From assembly GCA_947311845.1 (NCBI GenBank), contig CAMZMU010000117.1:74295042-74359041 (forward strand): a stretch of 64,000 nt of DNA, written 5' to 3'. Numbering within the stretch: the first letter of the stretch is position 1; each line of letters opens with the position of its first letter. The translations under genes were made by a program, and so were the position numbers. This DNA comes from Poa pratensis (Eukaryota > Streptophyta > Magnoliopsida > Poales > Poaceae). Shown in pieces: positions 22,632-34,584 of the stretch. The notes under the pieces were generated by a model that did not search any database, was not told the DNA's origin, and saw only the letters and a list, made by a program, of their open reading frames with translations.

Positions 22632-22902
22632 ACTAAAACCCTAAACCAAAACCGTAAACCCTAAAAGAAGAGGGCTCCGGCGCTGGACACGTGGATGACT
22701 TTAGTCCCGGTTGGTGTTACCAACCGGGACTAAAGTGCACCCTTCGCGCACGGCGCCGGCCACGTGGAGGGCCATTTGTCCCGGCTGGTAACCGGGCCGG
22801 GACTAAAGGGTTGGCCTTTAGTCCCGCATTTCCAGTCCCGGTTTTCCAACCGGGACAGATGGCCCTTACGGGCCGGGACAAAAGGCCCATCGTCCACTAG
22901 TG
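22632..22902 (+). repeat. Right subterminal region of CACTA copy A with telobox-like motifs
   Basis: Contains aaaccctaaaccaaaaccgt and aaaccctaaaag (22632-22665), then three cccggtt/aaccggg inverted pairs, and ends ccactagtg. Confidence 0.75.
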
Positions 22903-23731
22903 TGCTCATCTCCGCCGGCACCTCCTACATGTTCGCGCGTCACGCTGGACCAAGCGGGCGAGCCAGTAAATTCTGGAACAGCAACGCGTCGTCATGCACG
23001 ACCGACACCGAGAACCCCACCGCCGGCGAAATACTTTGGAATGCGACAAGTGGCACCACTTTGTCGCCTTGCCCGCGATGTTCTGTCCAAACCCGCTCCA
23101 TTGCCATCTTTACCGACTAGGTCCTTTCATAATATAGGCAAGTCGGGGAAATCCATATTAACTACCGCCATTGGCAACACTAGAAAGGTTCCTGACAATG
23201 ATGCCTCAATGAAGGGAATGGCGTGTGAGCACCGCCATGAACCACACACGCCCACAGAATCAATGCATGGCTAAATGTTTTTTTTTCTTGAAATCCTCGG
23301 TCGACCGAGAATTTCTTAACTCCAAGCCGGCCCTTAGAACCGTCAGTCCAATGGTAAGATCCATGTAAGAATTTACACTTTTTGAACTCTAAGAAGAAGC
23401 GCCTCATTCTTTTATATCATAGAAACATAATTTTATGTCATACTTTAAGATTTATAAAGAATTTGTGAGATCGATCGAGATCTAGTTAAATCTCTGTGGA
23501 CGGAGACTTAGGCACTCTATTTTCTTTTCGAAATTAAGGCGCTCAGAGAAGATACGAGATATCATGAGATTGCCACTATTCAAACGTCTTTTCAGACGTA
23601 GAGATACATGTTTGTCAGCGCAAGGAAAAGATTTATTGAGCTAGCAAGATACGAAGTTATTGCGATTTGCAGATGCATGCATGCTCCATGGTTAGGCGCA
23701 TTAACTGATTTCTCGTGGACGTGTTTCCATG
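22903..23731 (+). repeat. Segmental duplication flank, copy A
   Basis: Starts tgctcatctccgccggcacc immediately after the CACTA terminus and continues to gtgtttccatg. The same sequence follows CACTA copy B (32819-32895, continuing 39866-40350) and again partly at 41156-41809. Part of it is GC-rich and could be old gene sequence, but no reading frame was recognised. Confidence 0.85.
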
Positions 23732-24410
23732 ATTTAATTGTGCCTGCTAAAGTAAAAGAATTAAAAGTGCCCCTAAATCCTTACCGTGACATAGTGATTT
23801 CAGATACTTATTGTGGTACATACATGGAAGAAACAAAGAGCAGGCGGTAAAGCTACGGTATTCCCAGCGTTAATTGCGTTGTGTACGCGTACGTGGTCCC
23901 AAGACATGAAGGTAACCTCCAAGTTATATATGGGACAGATAGAACATGGAGGCCTGGCCGGTAAAAACGAAAAGATGTTTGCGGTGCCAAGACATGAAGG
24001 TAAACCTCCTTGACTTGCTCGTGGGAAGAAATTGTTGATGGCCCAGGATTGAACATGTGCTCGTAGGTGGTAAAGAATCCAGAGGCCTAGAAATGTGAAT
24101 TGGTTGAGATGGGAGGACGCGTGTCGCGTGCGTGAGGTGATTCACGTTGAGTTGGTGAGCTGTTGGTCGAGGCGGCCCTTTTTTTTTCGTAACATGGATA
24201 TTTTACGCAAGAGAGATGCATGCATGCGCGTACTCCTGCTTCGCGCGTGTTGACTAGCGGGACGTCGTTGTGGTTTCCGTCCGCGCGCCGAGGAAAACGA
24301 CAAGCGCGCGGGCTCGTGAAGCTGATCGCAAAGGAGCGCGATCCCACGCCGCTCCGGGGCGGGCGTCTGGGCCATTGGGACCCCACACTCCCAATACAAT
24401 GCGATATATA
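23732..24410. other. Non-repetitive sequence, no gene recognised
   Basis: Breaks away from copies B1/B2 at 23732. Contains gaaggtaacctcc and gaaggtaaacctcc, a short direct repeat (gccaagacatgaaggta / cccaagacatgaaggta, 23908 and 23989). No supported coding region. Confidence 0.4.
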
Positions 24411-24618
24411 CTCTCTCCGTCTTTTTTTTACTTTGTCCGAGTTTTTTTATCAAAATACTTTACATTCTAATTAAATGACTATCTATCCCTTTCTATATGC
24501 TAACCTTGTCTTTCCTTCCTTGGACTCAACCTTCTTTCTTCAAATGGCCGCAAGATTAGCACTAATTAATGATTTGCTATTTTGTCTGAGAGTGCCATCT
24601 ATTCTGAGACGGAGAGAG
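24411..24618. mobile_element. Stowaway-type MITE (Tc1/Mariner)
   Basis: Terminal inverted repeats ctctctccgtct / agacggagagag at 24411 and 24607-24618, flanked by TA on both sides (24409-24410, 24619-24620). The interior is AT-rich and non-coding, 208 bp. Confidence 0.85.
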
Positions 24619-25403
24619 TACATGCCAGCATTATGATCGTACGTATGTAGAAAAATTCGTATATTATTAATGACAATTCACATTTTAAATGACACTTGTA
24701 TCTTCTATAACTACATCAAAATATAAACTTGTAATATATATTTTCAACAATGCTATTTGTACGAAATAGTTTTACGAAAACTCTACGAACTCAGTTAACC
24801 AACCAATGGCACAAAGACATGCACGTTGGTGTATTCTAACAGTCCAGCCACATGGTGGGCTACGTGGTCGCAGGACATCGCTCTAGACCAGCAGTACGTA
24901 GCAATTGTGTAAAACAATACGAATAGCATTTCCGATATATTTTTGTTACGTCAATTATCATTTGGTATGAAAGGGAAGTGTTTCCTGCTTGCAGGTCAAA
25001 TTTTTTTACGACTGGAAGACTTATCTTTGCATATTGTCCTACAGAAGAAAATGTAAAATTATTTGATAGGACGAAACAAAGTGGGTTTCATGTCGCTGAG
25101 TTCCGTCCAATGAATCCATATTTGATCGTCTATACAAATTAAATGTCCCATAATTTATTTTGAGAATTCTTTTTCCTACCTTGAGAAGTTGTTTGCATAA
25201 ATCCTTCACTCTTTTGATACGGGACAGGTACAAAGCCAAGAAATCTCCCTCGCTAATTCCCAGAATATATGGTGTAGCCTGCATTATATTTTGCTTTTGG
25301 TCAACCACATATTTTGTTTTTGATAATAGGAGCCGAGAGCTCCCATTTTCATTTCTGAAAACAACATAAATACAAAGTTTCCACGGCTATTCCCAAACAT
25401 AAA
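24619..25403. other. AT-rich sequence, no gene recognised
   Basis: Low-complexity, A/T-rich DNA between the MITE and the LINE fragment. The last part may be upstream LINE sequence too degraded to recognise. Confidence 0.4.
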
Positions 25404-26265
25404 ATGTTCCGTTTTGAAAATGCCTGGACCAAACACCCGGATTTTGCTGCTATTGTTAATCAAAGTTGGAATGCTAACTCCTCTTTTGGGTGTAGCTGAA
25501 TATTTTGCTCATGACCAGAAAGCTTTGATCCTTGCTAATTACTATTCTAATATTTTGGGTGTAGCCCACACTCCTACTTGGCACTTCAACCTTTCTGATC
25601 TTTATCCAACTGAAATCCCGCAGCTTCGTCACATTGACACCCCCCTTTTCCAATCAGGAAATTTTTTATGCTTTCCATGGTGCAAATCCTATTGCTAGCC
25701 CAGGTCCAGATGGGTTTGGGCCTGGTTTCTATAAGGGTGCCTGGCCTATAATCAAAAACAAAATCAATGCTTTCATGAATGATATTTTTAACGGGGTTGC
25801 TGATTTGGACAGGATTAATCGCGCGTACATTGCTCTCCTTCCCAAAAAGGATTCAGCTCGCACTGCTGATTCTTAACGGCCCATTTCTTTGCAAATGGCC
25901 CTATGAAAGCAGTTGCTAAGCTTTTAACTAATCGTCTCAAGCCTTTGGTTCCTCTTTTGGTTGATGGTGATCAAACAGGTTTCATCTCTTGTCGTTCTAT
26001 CTCTCTAAATTTTGTTTACGCTGCTGAATTATTAAGTGCTTGCCACAAACGAAAAGCTCCTACTATTGTCATCAAGTTGGATTTCAGAAAAGCTTTTGAT
26101 TCGGTTTGTTGGTCTTCTCTGCTTAAAGTTCTCTCTGCTCGTGGTTTTCCTGCTAAATGGCTAAATCTTATTGAGGCTATCCTTTCTACGGGTAAAACGG
26201 CTATTTTACATAATGGTGTTCCGGGTCCCTGGATTTCTTGTAAAAATGGTTTACGCCAAGGTGAC
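25404..26265 (+). pseudogene. LINE (non-LTR retrotransposon) reverse transcriptase fragment
   Basis: Three frames carry pieces in order: MFRFENAWTKHPDF (25404), the endonuclease-RT linker; DQKALILANYYSNILGV and HGANPIASPGPDGFGPGFYK (25513-25740), RT motif 0/1; DRINRAYIALLPKK; KLLTNRLKPLVPLLVDGDQT (25918); VIKLDFRKAFDSVCWSSLLK (26070), RT motif A with the first Asp; and GVPGPWISCKNGLRQGD (26215), motif B. The sequence stops exactly at ...GD, before the YADD catalytic motif, where another repeat begins at 26266. Frameshifts and stops (25696, 25874) show it is dead. L1-type plant LINEs have this motif order. Confidence 0.85.
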
Positions 26266-29200
26266 TGTAACGGAACCGATCTGGCTAATCTAAAATTAAC
26301 CTTAATCAAGATATACTAATTATCACTTAAGATAATCGACATAACTCGACTAAAGATAAGGCTAGATTAGAAAGATAAGAACCGGGATATGCTCGTTGTA
26401 TACTCCACGGATCCAGCATATACAAATACATATCCAGTCGAATCACAACACAGACGAAGTACAATAATATTACAATACCAGGTTCAAGTGTTATTACAAT
26501 AATTGTCGTACAATCATACATAGAGTATTAATACAAACCAGACATGAAAGTCGCAGCGGAAATAGAGAGATACAACCCGGCCCTAAGAGGGCTCGAACAA
26601 AGCAGAGCGTGCAGGCGGTCCACCGACAGGGCTGCTAGGCTGACTGTCGACAGAACCTACTGGTCTTCTTGGTCAACGGCAGACGGGTCTCCCTCCTGTG
26701 GGATACCGTCCTCTGAAAGCAGAAAGGGAAGGGGAAGCAAGAATGAGTACATAGGGTACTCAGCGAGACTTACTTTCGACATTTTTATTAGGTTTAAGTG
26801 GTTAATTAACACTTGTTAATCGAAGGGGAAGCAGACCGGTGAGGAAAACAGTAAACGACTACCCAAACCCTGCTAAGTCGGATCTCGAGTGAGATCAACT
26901 TAGCCAAAGTCCTAAGTCGTACTTCCCAACTACAAGTCCAACACTAGTGATAGCATAAAGTAAACCTATCGGGGGAAAGAGTCATAAACTTCAAGTAACA
27001 GGATCACCACCAAGTAGTCACCAACACGGTCGCGTACCACGGACTCCACAACAGACAACACCGGAATGTGCCAGTGTGATCCAAACACAAGTAACAACGC
27101 CTCGGCTCATCTCACGACTCTGACTCAGAACAGGTGAGAAACGCTAACTCAGCTTAGTAACTCGGAGCATTGACCATAACCGTGGTCACGGCTATTCAAA
27201 TAGTTTAAACTCTGCAGAGGTGTACAACTGGAACTCCCCAGTCAAGTTTGCCAGCGCAAGGCCAAACATGACACAATACTTTCGTCCAAACGCTCCTAGT
27301 AGAGAGAGTCGCCTGAGGTTAAACCCACAACTCTACGCCGCGGCAAGTGTGGACCCCAAACAAATACAAGAGGGTCGCCAGGACCACAACAACCAAACAA
27401 GAGGGGGCGGCTCTCAATGCTAGAGGTGAGTGGAGTACTTTGATCGATCCCATGCCCATAACAGGGAAAGGAAGTTTGTACGGTAAAATTGCTCAGAACA
27501 CGACATCCGAATAACGGTCCTTAATGACCTGAGTGGGGTAAAGAAGCAAATACGGGTACCCACTCATGTCGGGTTCATTTTAGTTGCAATTTTAATTATC
27601 CAGGCTAGTGCAAGAACACCGAGAACACGGTCCTGCGCGACGGAGTCTCAATGTCGGCCTACTCTTCACTAGACCGTACAATATCAGGGGTGAAGTGTGA
27701 TCCTAAAGTTTCTACAAAAGTAGTTGCAACCTGTCATGCAAAAAGGGAGTAGAAAGCAGTAAACACATGGGGTCAGTCTCGCTAATACCGGATTACCCAA
27801 CTTCGGTATTAGGGACATCATCCATCATGGCAATTGACAGAAAGTAAACTACTAGACCATACCGTAAAGGAGTGGCGGCTTGCCTGCAAAGGCGGGCTGG
27901 GAGTGCTGCAGCTGCTGGAACTGCTGGAAGTCGAGGAACTGCTGGTACTGCTCCTGCGGGTCCGGCTCCTGAAACTGCGCTTCGTACTCCTCCTGGTACT
28001 GCGCTTCGTCAACTGGGTCTACCGACCGGACAGAAACACGAAGAGCCGATAAGGCAGAGAGCACACAGCACACAATTCACTCAAGAGTGCACAATCGATA
28101 ATGCATGCATGCCATGCTGAAATTACAATGCACATCAATTTAAATGTTGGTCGGTTTTATTTCTCCTTAAGGCAGCACTTAGGTCGGATTTTTAAAAGGG
28201 CCTACAAACAGTTTTCAAGACTGACTACAAAACCTATACAGATAAATTCTACAAGTTCTAAGGATTCCAGAAAGGTATTACTTGCAATTTTAGAAGTTAC
28301 CAAACATTTATTATGATTAAAACAATTTAATTCTATTTAAATAATTAAGGATTTGCACTTTTTACAAGTTTTGCGAAAGCAACAAGTTTAAACATGCAAT
28401 TAAACTACACAGGATTAATCTAGATTTTACAAGCTTTCCAAAAAGGTATTATTTGCATTTTTCTGATAAACCAATAATTAGTTATGAATTAAACAAAGTT
28501 TAATTGATTTCGGATTATTATAAATGATTTCGGATTAATTTAAATAAAAGGACTGACAGGTGGGGTCGGGCTGTCTGTCGCACAGAGAGACACGCAGTCA
28601 CTGACCTCTGGGTCCTACTCGTCAGCGGATTAAATAAATAAAAGCAACTGACAAGAGGGTCCCACTCGTCAGCCTCACTAACCCTAAACGAACCGGTTAA
28701 CTAACTAATTAACCTAACCGAGCCTGCGTGTCAGATCCCGATTGGATCCGGCGCTAACTAACCGCTAACTAACCGTTAACCTAACGACGGCTAGTCGGGA
28801 CGCCGCGGCAACCATGCCGGCGAGCTCGCCCGCAGCGGCAATGGGCGGCGCACGGCGCAACTAGCGCGTCCGGCCACTAAACGGCATGCGGGAGGCACCG
28901 AAACGGAGCGGGAGATGAGCCGCACCCGATGCGACCCACTGTTGGGTGTGGGGACAGCCGGAGCGGCACCGGCGGCGAGCGGCGGAGCGGTGGCGGAGCG
29001 GGTCTCGACGCCGAACTAGCTACAGGGCACCAAAAAGCAGGCCGAAGCCATGAGAGGGGAGCGGGGCTTACAGCGGAGGCGGTAGACACGGTCGGCGAGG
29101 CGAGCTGCGACCGGAGACACGCCGACGACGGAGACGACGGCGGAGCGGCGTCGGCCTCGGCGCGGGAGGCGATGGAGGGGATGCCGAAGGTGCGGAAGGT

Positions 29201-29427
29201 GCCAGGGAGGTTCGCCGGAGCTCGGTGAACGCGAAGGGGGGCTCGGCTGGTCGGAACGGCGGACGGAGAGCTCGGAACGGCGACCAAGGCGGCGGCGGAT
29301 CGGGGCGGAAAGGAAAGCTAGGGTTAGGGTTTCCGGGAGCCGCGGGGGGCTTTTATGGCGGAGAGGGGGGAGAAGGCGGGGCGCAGCTCGGACCGGGCGG
29401 AGCGACGGCGGAGGCGTGGATCCGGCG
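26266..29427 (-). mobile_element. Truncated long LTR or promoter-bearing retrotransposon segment, minus strand
   Basis: Read on the minus strand: a TATA-like ataaaag near 29355, a GC-rich leader with ctaaccctag, about 2 kb of mixed sequence with gtgggaccctcttgtcag-type tracts, and an end ...ggttccgttaca at 26266. A TG...CA LTR would end that way. Its 5' boundary is missing because 29428 is the start of CACTA copy B. It interrupts the LINE at 26265/26266. Assignment as an LTR is inference; no gag or pol is present. Confidence 0.45.
27852..28073 (-). CDS. Short Gln/Glu-rich ORF within the LTR-like segment
   Basis: Encodes DPVDEAQYQEEYEAQFQEPD then QEQYQQFLDFQQFQQLQHSQ. Such a biased composition can be real exon sequence of the retroelement or chance. 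No domain is recognised and no ATG with good context is evident. Confidence 0.25.
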   Translation of the reverse strand: MCCVLSALSALRVSVRSVDPVDEAQYQEEYEAQFQEPDPQEQYQQFLDFQQFQQLQHSQPAFAGKPPLLYGMV

Positions 29428-29849
29428 GACTGGATGTGAGGATAGCGCAGGCGGGGGTTGTTGCCGGCCGTGATGTAGGCCATGACGCCCTGGAGAGTCC
29501 GGTCGCCCCACCACAGCCGACGGCCGGCCTCGTTGAAGTTCGAAGGAGGCGGGCCGTCCTCCTCATGCCTGGCGAGCGCCCTCTCACGCCGATTGATGAA
29601 GAAGGCGTCCCAAGTAGGGCGGTAGTCGGGATTCCAGCGGGGATCCCTCCGCTGCTCCGGTGTGAGCTCGAGGTAGTAGTGGTTCGTGATGGCCGTCTGG
29701 CGCGCCACACCAAGAGGGACAGGAGGGACCGGCACGCCTCCGATGCTCAGCATCCAGCCGGCGGGGACGCGGTAGCCCGGCGGGCAGGGGTAGTTCGAGG
29801 CGCAAAGCGCCTCCACCTCCCGGGGGGTTAGAGATACGGTGGAAGCCAT
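29016..29849 (-). pseudogene. Chimeric ORF: CACTA-associated ORF (copy B) fused to LTR-like sequence
   Basis: From the ATG at 29849 the protein matches the copy A ORF (MASTVSLTPREVEALC..., NHYYLELTPEQRRDPRW, RRLWWGDRTLQGV). The frame stays open across the junction at 29428 and runs on in GC-rich LTR-like sequence to 29016, adding a Pro/Arg/Ser-rich tail. The Asp-rich C-terminus of copy A is lost. The fusion is visible in sequence; whether it is transcribed is unknown. Unlike copy A, its start region is in frame (C6 run). Confidence 0.6.
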
Positions 29850-30979
29850 GAGAGAGTGATGAGGTTGTAGATATGATTTTAGATGTGCTATGGCAATGGC
29901 GCCCAAGCCTATATATAGTGAGAAATGGCGGGAAGACGGGGGCGGGAAGCGGTGGAAAGCGCGGGAAGAAATAAGGCGGGAACGCGCAGTGGCGCGGGAA
30001 GAAAAAAGGCGGGAAGAAATAAGGCGGGAAGAAACAGAAATTTAGTCCCGGATTGTGGTTCCAACCGGGACTAAATGATTTTTGGACATTATGAACAGTA
30101 GACCCATAATATTACATGAAAGTTACTGAGATTCAAAAATATGCAAAAGATAATAGTTAATGCATTTTTTATTTAAAAATGCCTAAATGGTTAATAGTTT
30201 GAATAGTTAGAATAATTATTTTATAAAACAGAAAATGGTTTTGAATTACTTATTCAAATTCAAGCACTTTTCATGTTGAAAGTTTTCTCAAATTCATAAG
30301 TATGCAAAAACGGTTTCATTGAAATGTTCAAATGTTTAAAAATTGTTCCAGATTTAGAAGAAAAAAAACTGCAGCGCGCCAAGTTTTGGCTCAGCGCGCG
30401 CAAATTTGGGTCCATTTGTCCCGGCCCATATCACCAGCCGGGACAAATGGCTGGTAGAGCGCGCGGGAGCCCGAAAAGCCCCCCCCCCCCATTTGTCCCG
30501 GTGCGTGGCACGAGCCGAGACTAATGACCCCCCATTAGTACCGGTTTGAGCCACGAACCGGGACAAATGGGGGGGGGGGGTATAGGTAGCCCGGCCTCCA
30601 CCCCGGTTGGTTCCACCGACCGGACTTGGAGCAAATTTGACGAGACGACGCCGCCAGGCTGCCCAAATCCGCCGCGCCGCTCAACGCCGTCGATTTCGAC
30701 CTCGCCTGGACTCGCCGACGCCTCCATCGTGCTCCTGGTGAGCTTGCGTGCTCAGGCACCCCTCCGTTTCCCTCCTCTCGCTCTCGAGCTCGCCCGTGCC
30801 GTGCGCCTCCCTCTGCCGCCGCGCACGCTCGTCGCCGCGAGGGTCGGCGCCGCCACCAATAGGTCACCCGAGAGTCCCTCTCTCGAACGCCCCTAGCCGC
30901 GCTGCTCCTTGTGCCCCCAATCACCGAAACCATCGTCGGCAGTGGAGAGGACTCCATTGATGACGTCATTGATGACGTC

Positions 30980-31630
30980 ATAGAAATATTAGGTTAGTTT
31001 AGAAATATTAGGTTAGTGTAGAAATATTGGTTAGTTAGAAATTTTAGGTTAGTTAGAAATATTAGGTTAGTTTAGAAATTTTAGGTTAGTTTAGAAATAT
31101 TAGGTTAGTTAGAATATTAGGTTAATTTATAAATTTTGGTTAGTTAGAATATTAGGTTAGTTAGAAATTTTAGGTTAGTTAGAAATATTAGGTTAGTTTA
31201 GAAATATTAGGTTAGTTAGAAATATTAGGTTAGTTTAGAAATTGTTAGTTAGTTAGAATAGTTAGGTTAGTTAGAATAGTTAGGTTAGTTAGAAATTTTT
31301 AGTTAGTTAGTTAGAAATTGTTAGCAATATTTAGTTAGTAATATTGTTAGAAATTGTTAGCAATATTTAGTTAGTAATATTGTTAGAAATTGTTAGCAAT
31401 ATTTAGTTAGTAATATTGTTAGAAATTGTTAAAATTTTAGTTAGTAATATTGTTAGAAATAGTTAGCAATATTTAGTTAGTAATATTGTTAGAAATTGTT
31501 AGCATATTTAGTTAGTAATATTGTTAGAAATAGTTAGGAATATTTAGTTAGTAATATTGTTAGAAATTGTTAGCAATATTTAGTGTAGTAAATATTATTG
31601 TTTAGTGTAGCAATATTTTAGTGTAGTAAT
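30980..31630 (+). repeat. TTAGTTAG-based low-complexity array (copy B)
   Basis: Counterpart of 21128-21720, longer by several units. It lies between the putative first exon and the exon at 31668. Confidence 0.85.
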
Positions 31631-31667
31631 TGATGAGTTACTGACGTATATATATAAACGTGTGCAG

Positions 31668-32351
31668 GTTCCACTGGATTCTGCTAAACATTCGAATTGA
31701 TAAGGAAATAGTTGAAGTCATGGACCCATTAAAGAGACAGCTGAAAGAGTTCCGCAGCATGCAGGACATGCTCCAGGGGTAATTTCGCGCTATATCGGTC
31801 TCTTTCGTTGATTTTCTGAGATATCATGTAATGAATAACTCATTCATTCATTTTCTTTGCCGGGCAGGGTTTGGAACCTGTTCAAGATTAAGGTTGCGGG
31901 TTCCTTTAGTGAGAAGCTGATGTTTAAGCCGGTCTCGGTAAGTAGTACGAGATATGTCCGTGCATCTCTTTACTTCTAGTTTCAATACAATTATGATGCT
32001 AGATTATTATTTTGATTGAATTCTATTCTCATAAAGTGCGCGAGGCAGCCACCGGGACGAATCTATGTGGATACTACGTTTGCGAGTTCATTCGCATGTT
32101 TACCACTGAGCACAAAGATTCTAGAGCAACATCCGTAAGAAATACATTCACAAAATTATTTTATTACCATCACTTTTTGTTATCATGATTGATATTCATA
32201 TTGATCTCCTTTTCTTATATAGCTCGACCGCATGCGGGAACAGCTCCTACCAGAGCAACGCCTAATAGGAATTGCAGAGGAACTGGCGGGATTTTTGTTG
32301 AAAGAGATGGTAGACGACGCCGGAGAATTTAGTGTGAATAGGCGCTACTGA
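31668..32351 (+). pseudogene. Deleted CACTA second gene ending in Ulp1/C48 domain (copy B)
   Basis: Same four exons as copy A, with ATG at 31720 and TGA at 32349-32351. It shares the Gln/Cys motif exon (PPGTNLCGYYVCEF) and the EFSVNRRY end. Visible differences from copy A include K for E in the first exon (RQLKEFRS versus RQLEEFRS) and M for T in EKLMF. The His/Asp exons are missing. The near identity to copy A, introns included, points to recent duplication. Confidence 0.65.
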
Positions 32352-32818
32352 TGATCCCCGGCCGTGTAATCGAATAGACGGGCTCTAGTCCCGGTAATTG
32401 TGATCTCCATGTAACTATCAAAATTGTATATATGTGTATGCTCGATCGTAAGACAAGTTATCTTATATATACGAAAACTTGTTTCAAATACAAAATAATT
32501 GAATTGAAAACACAAATTGAAAAAAGAATACACAAAATGAAAAGGAACTAAAACCCTAAACCAAAACCGTAAACCCTAAAAGAAGAGGGCTCCGGCGCTG
32601 GACACGTGGATGACTTTAGTCCCGGTTGTGTTACCAACCGGACTAAAGGGGGTGCACCCTTCGCGCACGGCGCCGGCCACGTGGAGGGCCATTTGTCCCA
32701 GCTGGTAACCGGGCCGGGACTAAAGGGTTGGCCTTTAGTCCCGCATTTCCAGTCCCGGTTTTCCATCCTGGACAGATGGCCCTTACGGCCGGGACAAAAG
32801 GCCCATCGTCCACTAGTG

Positions 32819-32895
32819 TGCTCATCTCCGCCGGCACCTCCACATGTTCGCGCGTCACGCTGGACCAGACGGGCGAGCCAGTAAATTCTGGAACG
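32819..32895 (+). repeat. Segmental duplication flank, copy B, left piece
   Basis: Begins tgctcatctccgccggcacc after the CACTA terminus, as in copy A, and stops at ...ttctggaac(g) where the LTR retrotransposon starts. It resumes at 39866. Confidence 0.9.
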
Positions 32896-34490
32896 TGATA
32901 CGTCTCAAACGTATCTATAATTTTTGATGTTCCATGCTTGTTTTATACCAATTGCTACATGTTTTGCATCTACTTTATATCACTTTTATACATTTTTTGG
33001 GACTAACCTATTAACAAGATGCCGAAGTGCCAGTTCCTGTTTTCTGCTGTTTTTGTATTCCAGAAAAGCTAGTCTGGAAATATTCTCGGAATTGGACGAA
33101 ACTACACGGGAGTCCCTATTTTACCAGAACTCACTGACGGACCAAAGAGGCACGGAGAGGAGCCACGTGGGCCCCACACGTGGCCAGGGCGCGGGCCCCC
33201 CTCTGCCGCGCCCTGGGGTGGTGTGGGCCCCACGGGCCTCTCCAGCCGCCGCCCTTTCGCCTACTTATTCCCCCCACGCGAAAACCCTAAGTACCTGAGC
33301 AAATATCCACGAAAAGTTCCAGAGACGCCGCCGTCGTCAACCCTAGCTCGGGAGGGTTCAGAACCTCTTCCCGGCACCCTGCCGGAGAGGGGAATCGTCA
33401 CCGGAGGCTTCTACATCGCCATGCCTGCCTCCGGAGTGATGCGTGAGTAGTTCATCCTTGGACTACGGGTCCATAGCAGTAGCTAGATGGTTGTCTCTCC
33501 ACTTTGTGCCATCATGTTTAGATCTTGTGAGCTGCCCTACATGATCAAGATCATATTATTGTAATGCTACATGTTGTGTTTGCTGGGATCCGATGAATAT
33601 TGAATATTATGTCAAGTTGATTATCAATCTATCTTATATGTTATTTAAGATCTTGCATGCTTTCCGTTACTCGTAGATGCTTTGGCCAAGTAGATGCTTG
33701 TAACTCCAAGAGAGAGTATTTATGCTAGATAGTGGGTTCATGTCTCCGTTTAACCTGGGACAGTGACAGAAAGTTCTAAGGTTGTGGATGTGCTGTTGCC
33801 ACTAGGGATAACCTAACGATGCTATGTCCACGGACATATGTGTTTGTTTACATTACGCACTTTACTTAATGCAATTATCCGTTGCTTGCAACTTAATACC
33901 AACGGGGACTCGGATGACAACCCGGCGGTGGATTATTAGTCATAGATGCTGTTGGATAACGATCTATGTATTATGTCGTAATGCCCAATTAAATATCATA
34001 GTAGTCAACATGTCATGTATATGCATTGTCATGCGCTCACTATTCGTCAATTGCCCAGCTGTAATTTGTTCACCCAACATGTTAGTTATCTTTTATGGAG
34101 AGACACCACTAGTGAACTGTGGACCCCGGTCCATTCTTTTACACTGATTAAACAACCACAAACTGCAAACTGTTCCTTTTTCATTCTCTGCAATTTAATA
34201 CTCATTTTCCACACCATACGTTTAATCCTTTGTTTTCAGCAAGCCAGTGAGATTGACAACCTCACTGTTTCGTTGGGGCAAAGTAGTTTGATTGTGTTGT
34301 GTGCAGATTCCACGTCAACAGTCCAGACTCCCTCACAACACTATTTTTCTGGCGCCGTTGACAACCTTCTGAAGAGTTGCTGCTCCTACTGGTTCGATAA
34401 CCTTGGTTTCTTTCTGAGGGAAAACTTGCTGCTGACTACATCATACCTTCCTCTTGGGGTCTCCCAACGAACGTGTGTTTCACGTCATCA
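32896..34490 (+). repeat. 5' LTR (1595 bp)
   Basis: Begins TGATACGTC and ends CACGTCATCA. By eye it differs from the 3' LTR by one clear substitution (33902 region, caacgg/caatgg) and four short indels, which together account for the one-base length difference. Confidence 0.95.
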
Positions 34491-34501
34491 AGCTATTTTT
34501 C

Positions 34502-34584
34502 TGGCGCCGTTGCCGGGGAGTGAAGCTTCTTCAGCAGACTCCTATCTCCCCTCACGCCTATTTTTCTGGCGCCGTTGCCGGGGA
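34502..34584 (+). promoter_or_regulatory. Duplicated primer-binding site (tRNA-Asp type)
   Basis: TGGCGCCGTTGCCGGGGA occurs at 34502-34519 and again at 34567-34584. This is the primer site known from Athila elements, complementary to the 3' end of tRNA-Asp. A third, partial copy (tggcgccgttg) is inside the LTR at 34350-34360. Confidence 0.8.

Larger units (their letters stand above)
19246..22902 (+). mobile_element. CACTA element copy A (tagtcccggtt type), left end lost
   Basis: The right terminus is ccactagtg at 22902, preceded by inverted pairs of agtcccggttnnnaaccgggact typical of the second CACTA family here. It carries a minus-strand ORF (19429-19970), a head-to-head promoter region and a plus-strand Ulp1-tailed gene remnant. 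No left CACTA terminus is visible. The sequence near 19246-19277 is an inverted copy of 20310-20342, pointing to rearrangement at the left side. Copy B (29428-32818) is nearly identical. Confidence 0.75.
29428..32818 (+). mobile_element. CACTA element copy B
   Basis: Collinear with copy A from ggactggatgtgagg (29428; copy A 19554) to ccactagtg (32818; copy A 22902), including promoter region, TTAG array, Ulp1 exons and terminal repeats. The left part of copy A is absent; the join is to the LTR-like segment. Confidence 0.85.

Noticed and set aside
22764..23274. ORFs in the duplicated flank (118-124 codons)
   Set aside because: Pass through the CACTA terminus and show no consistent frame preference between copies.
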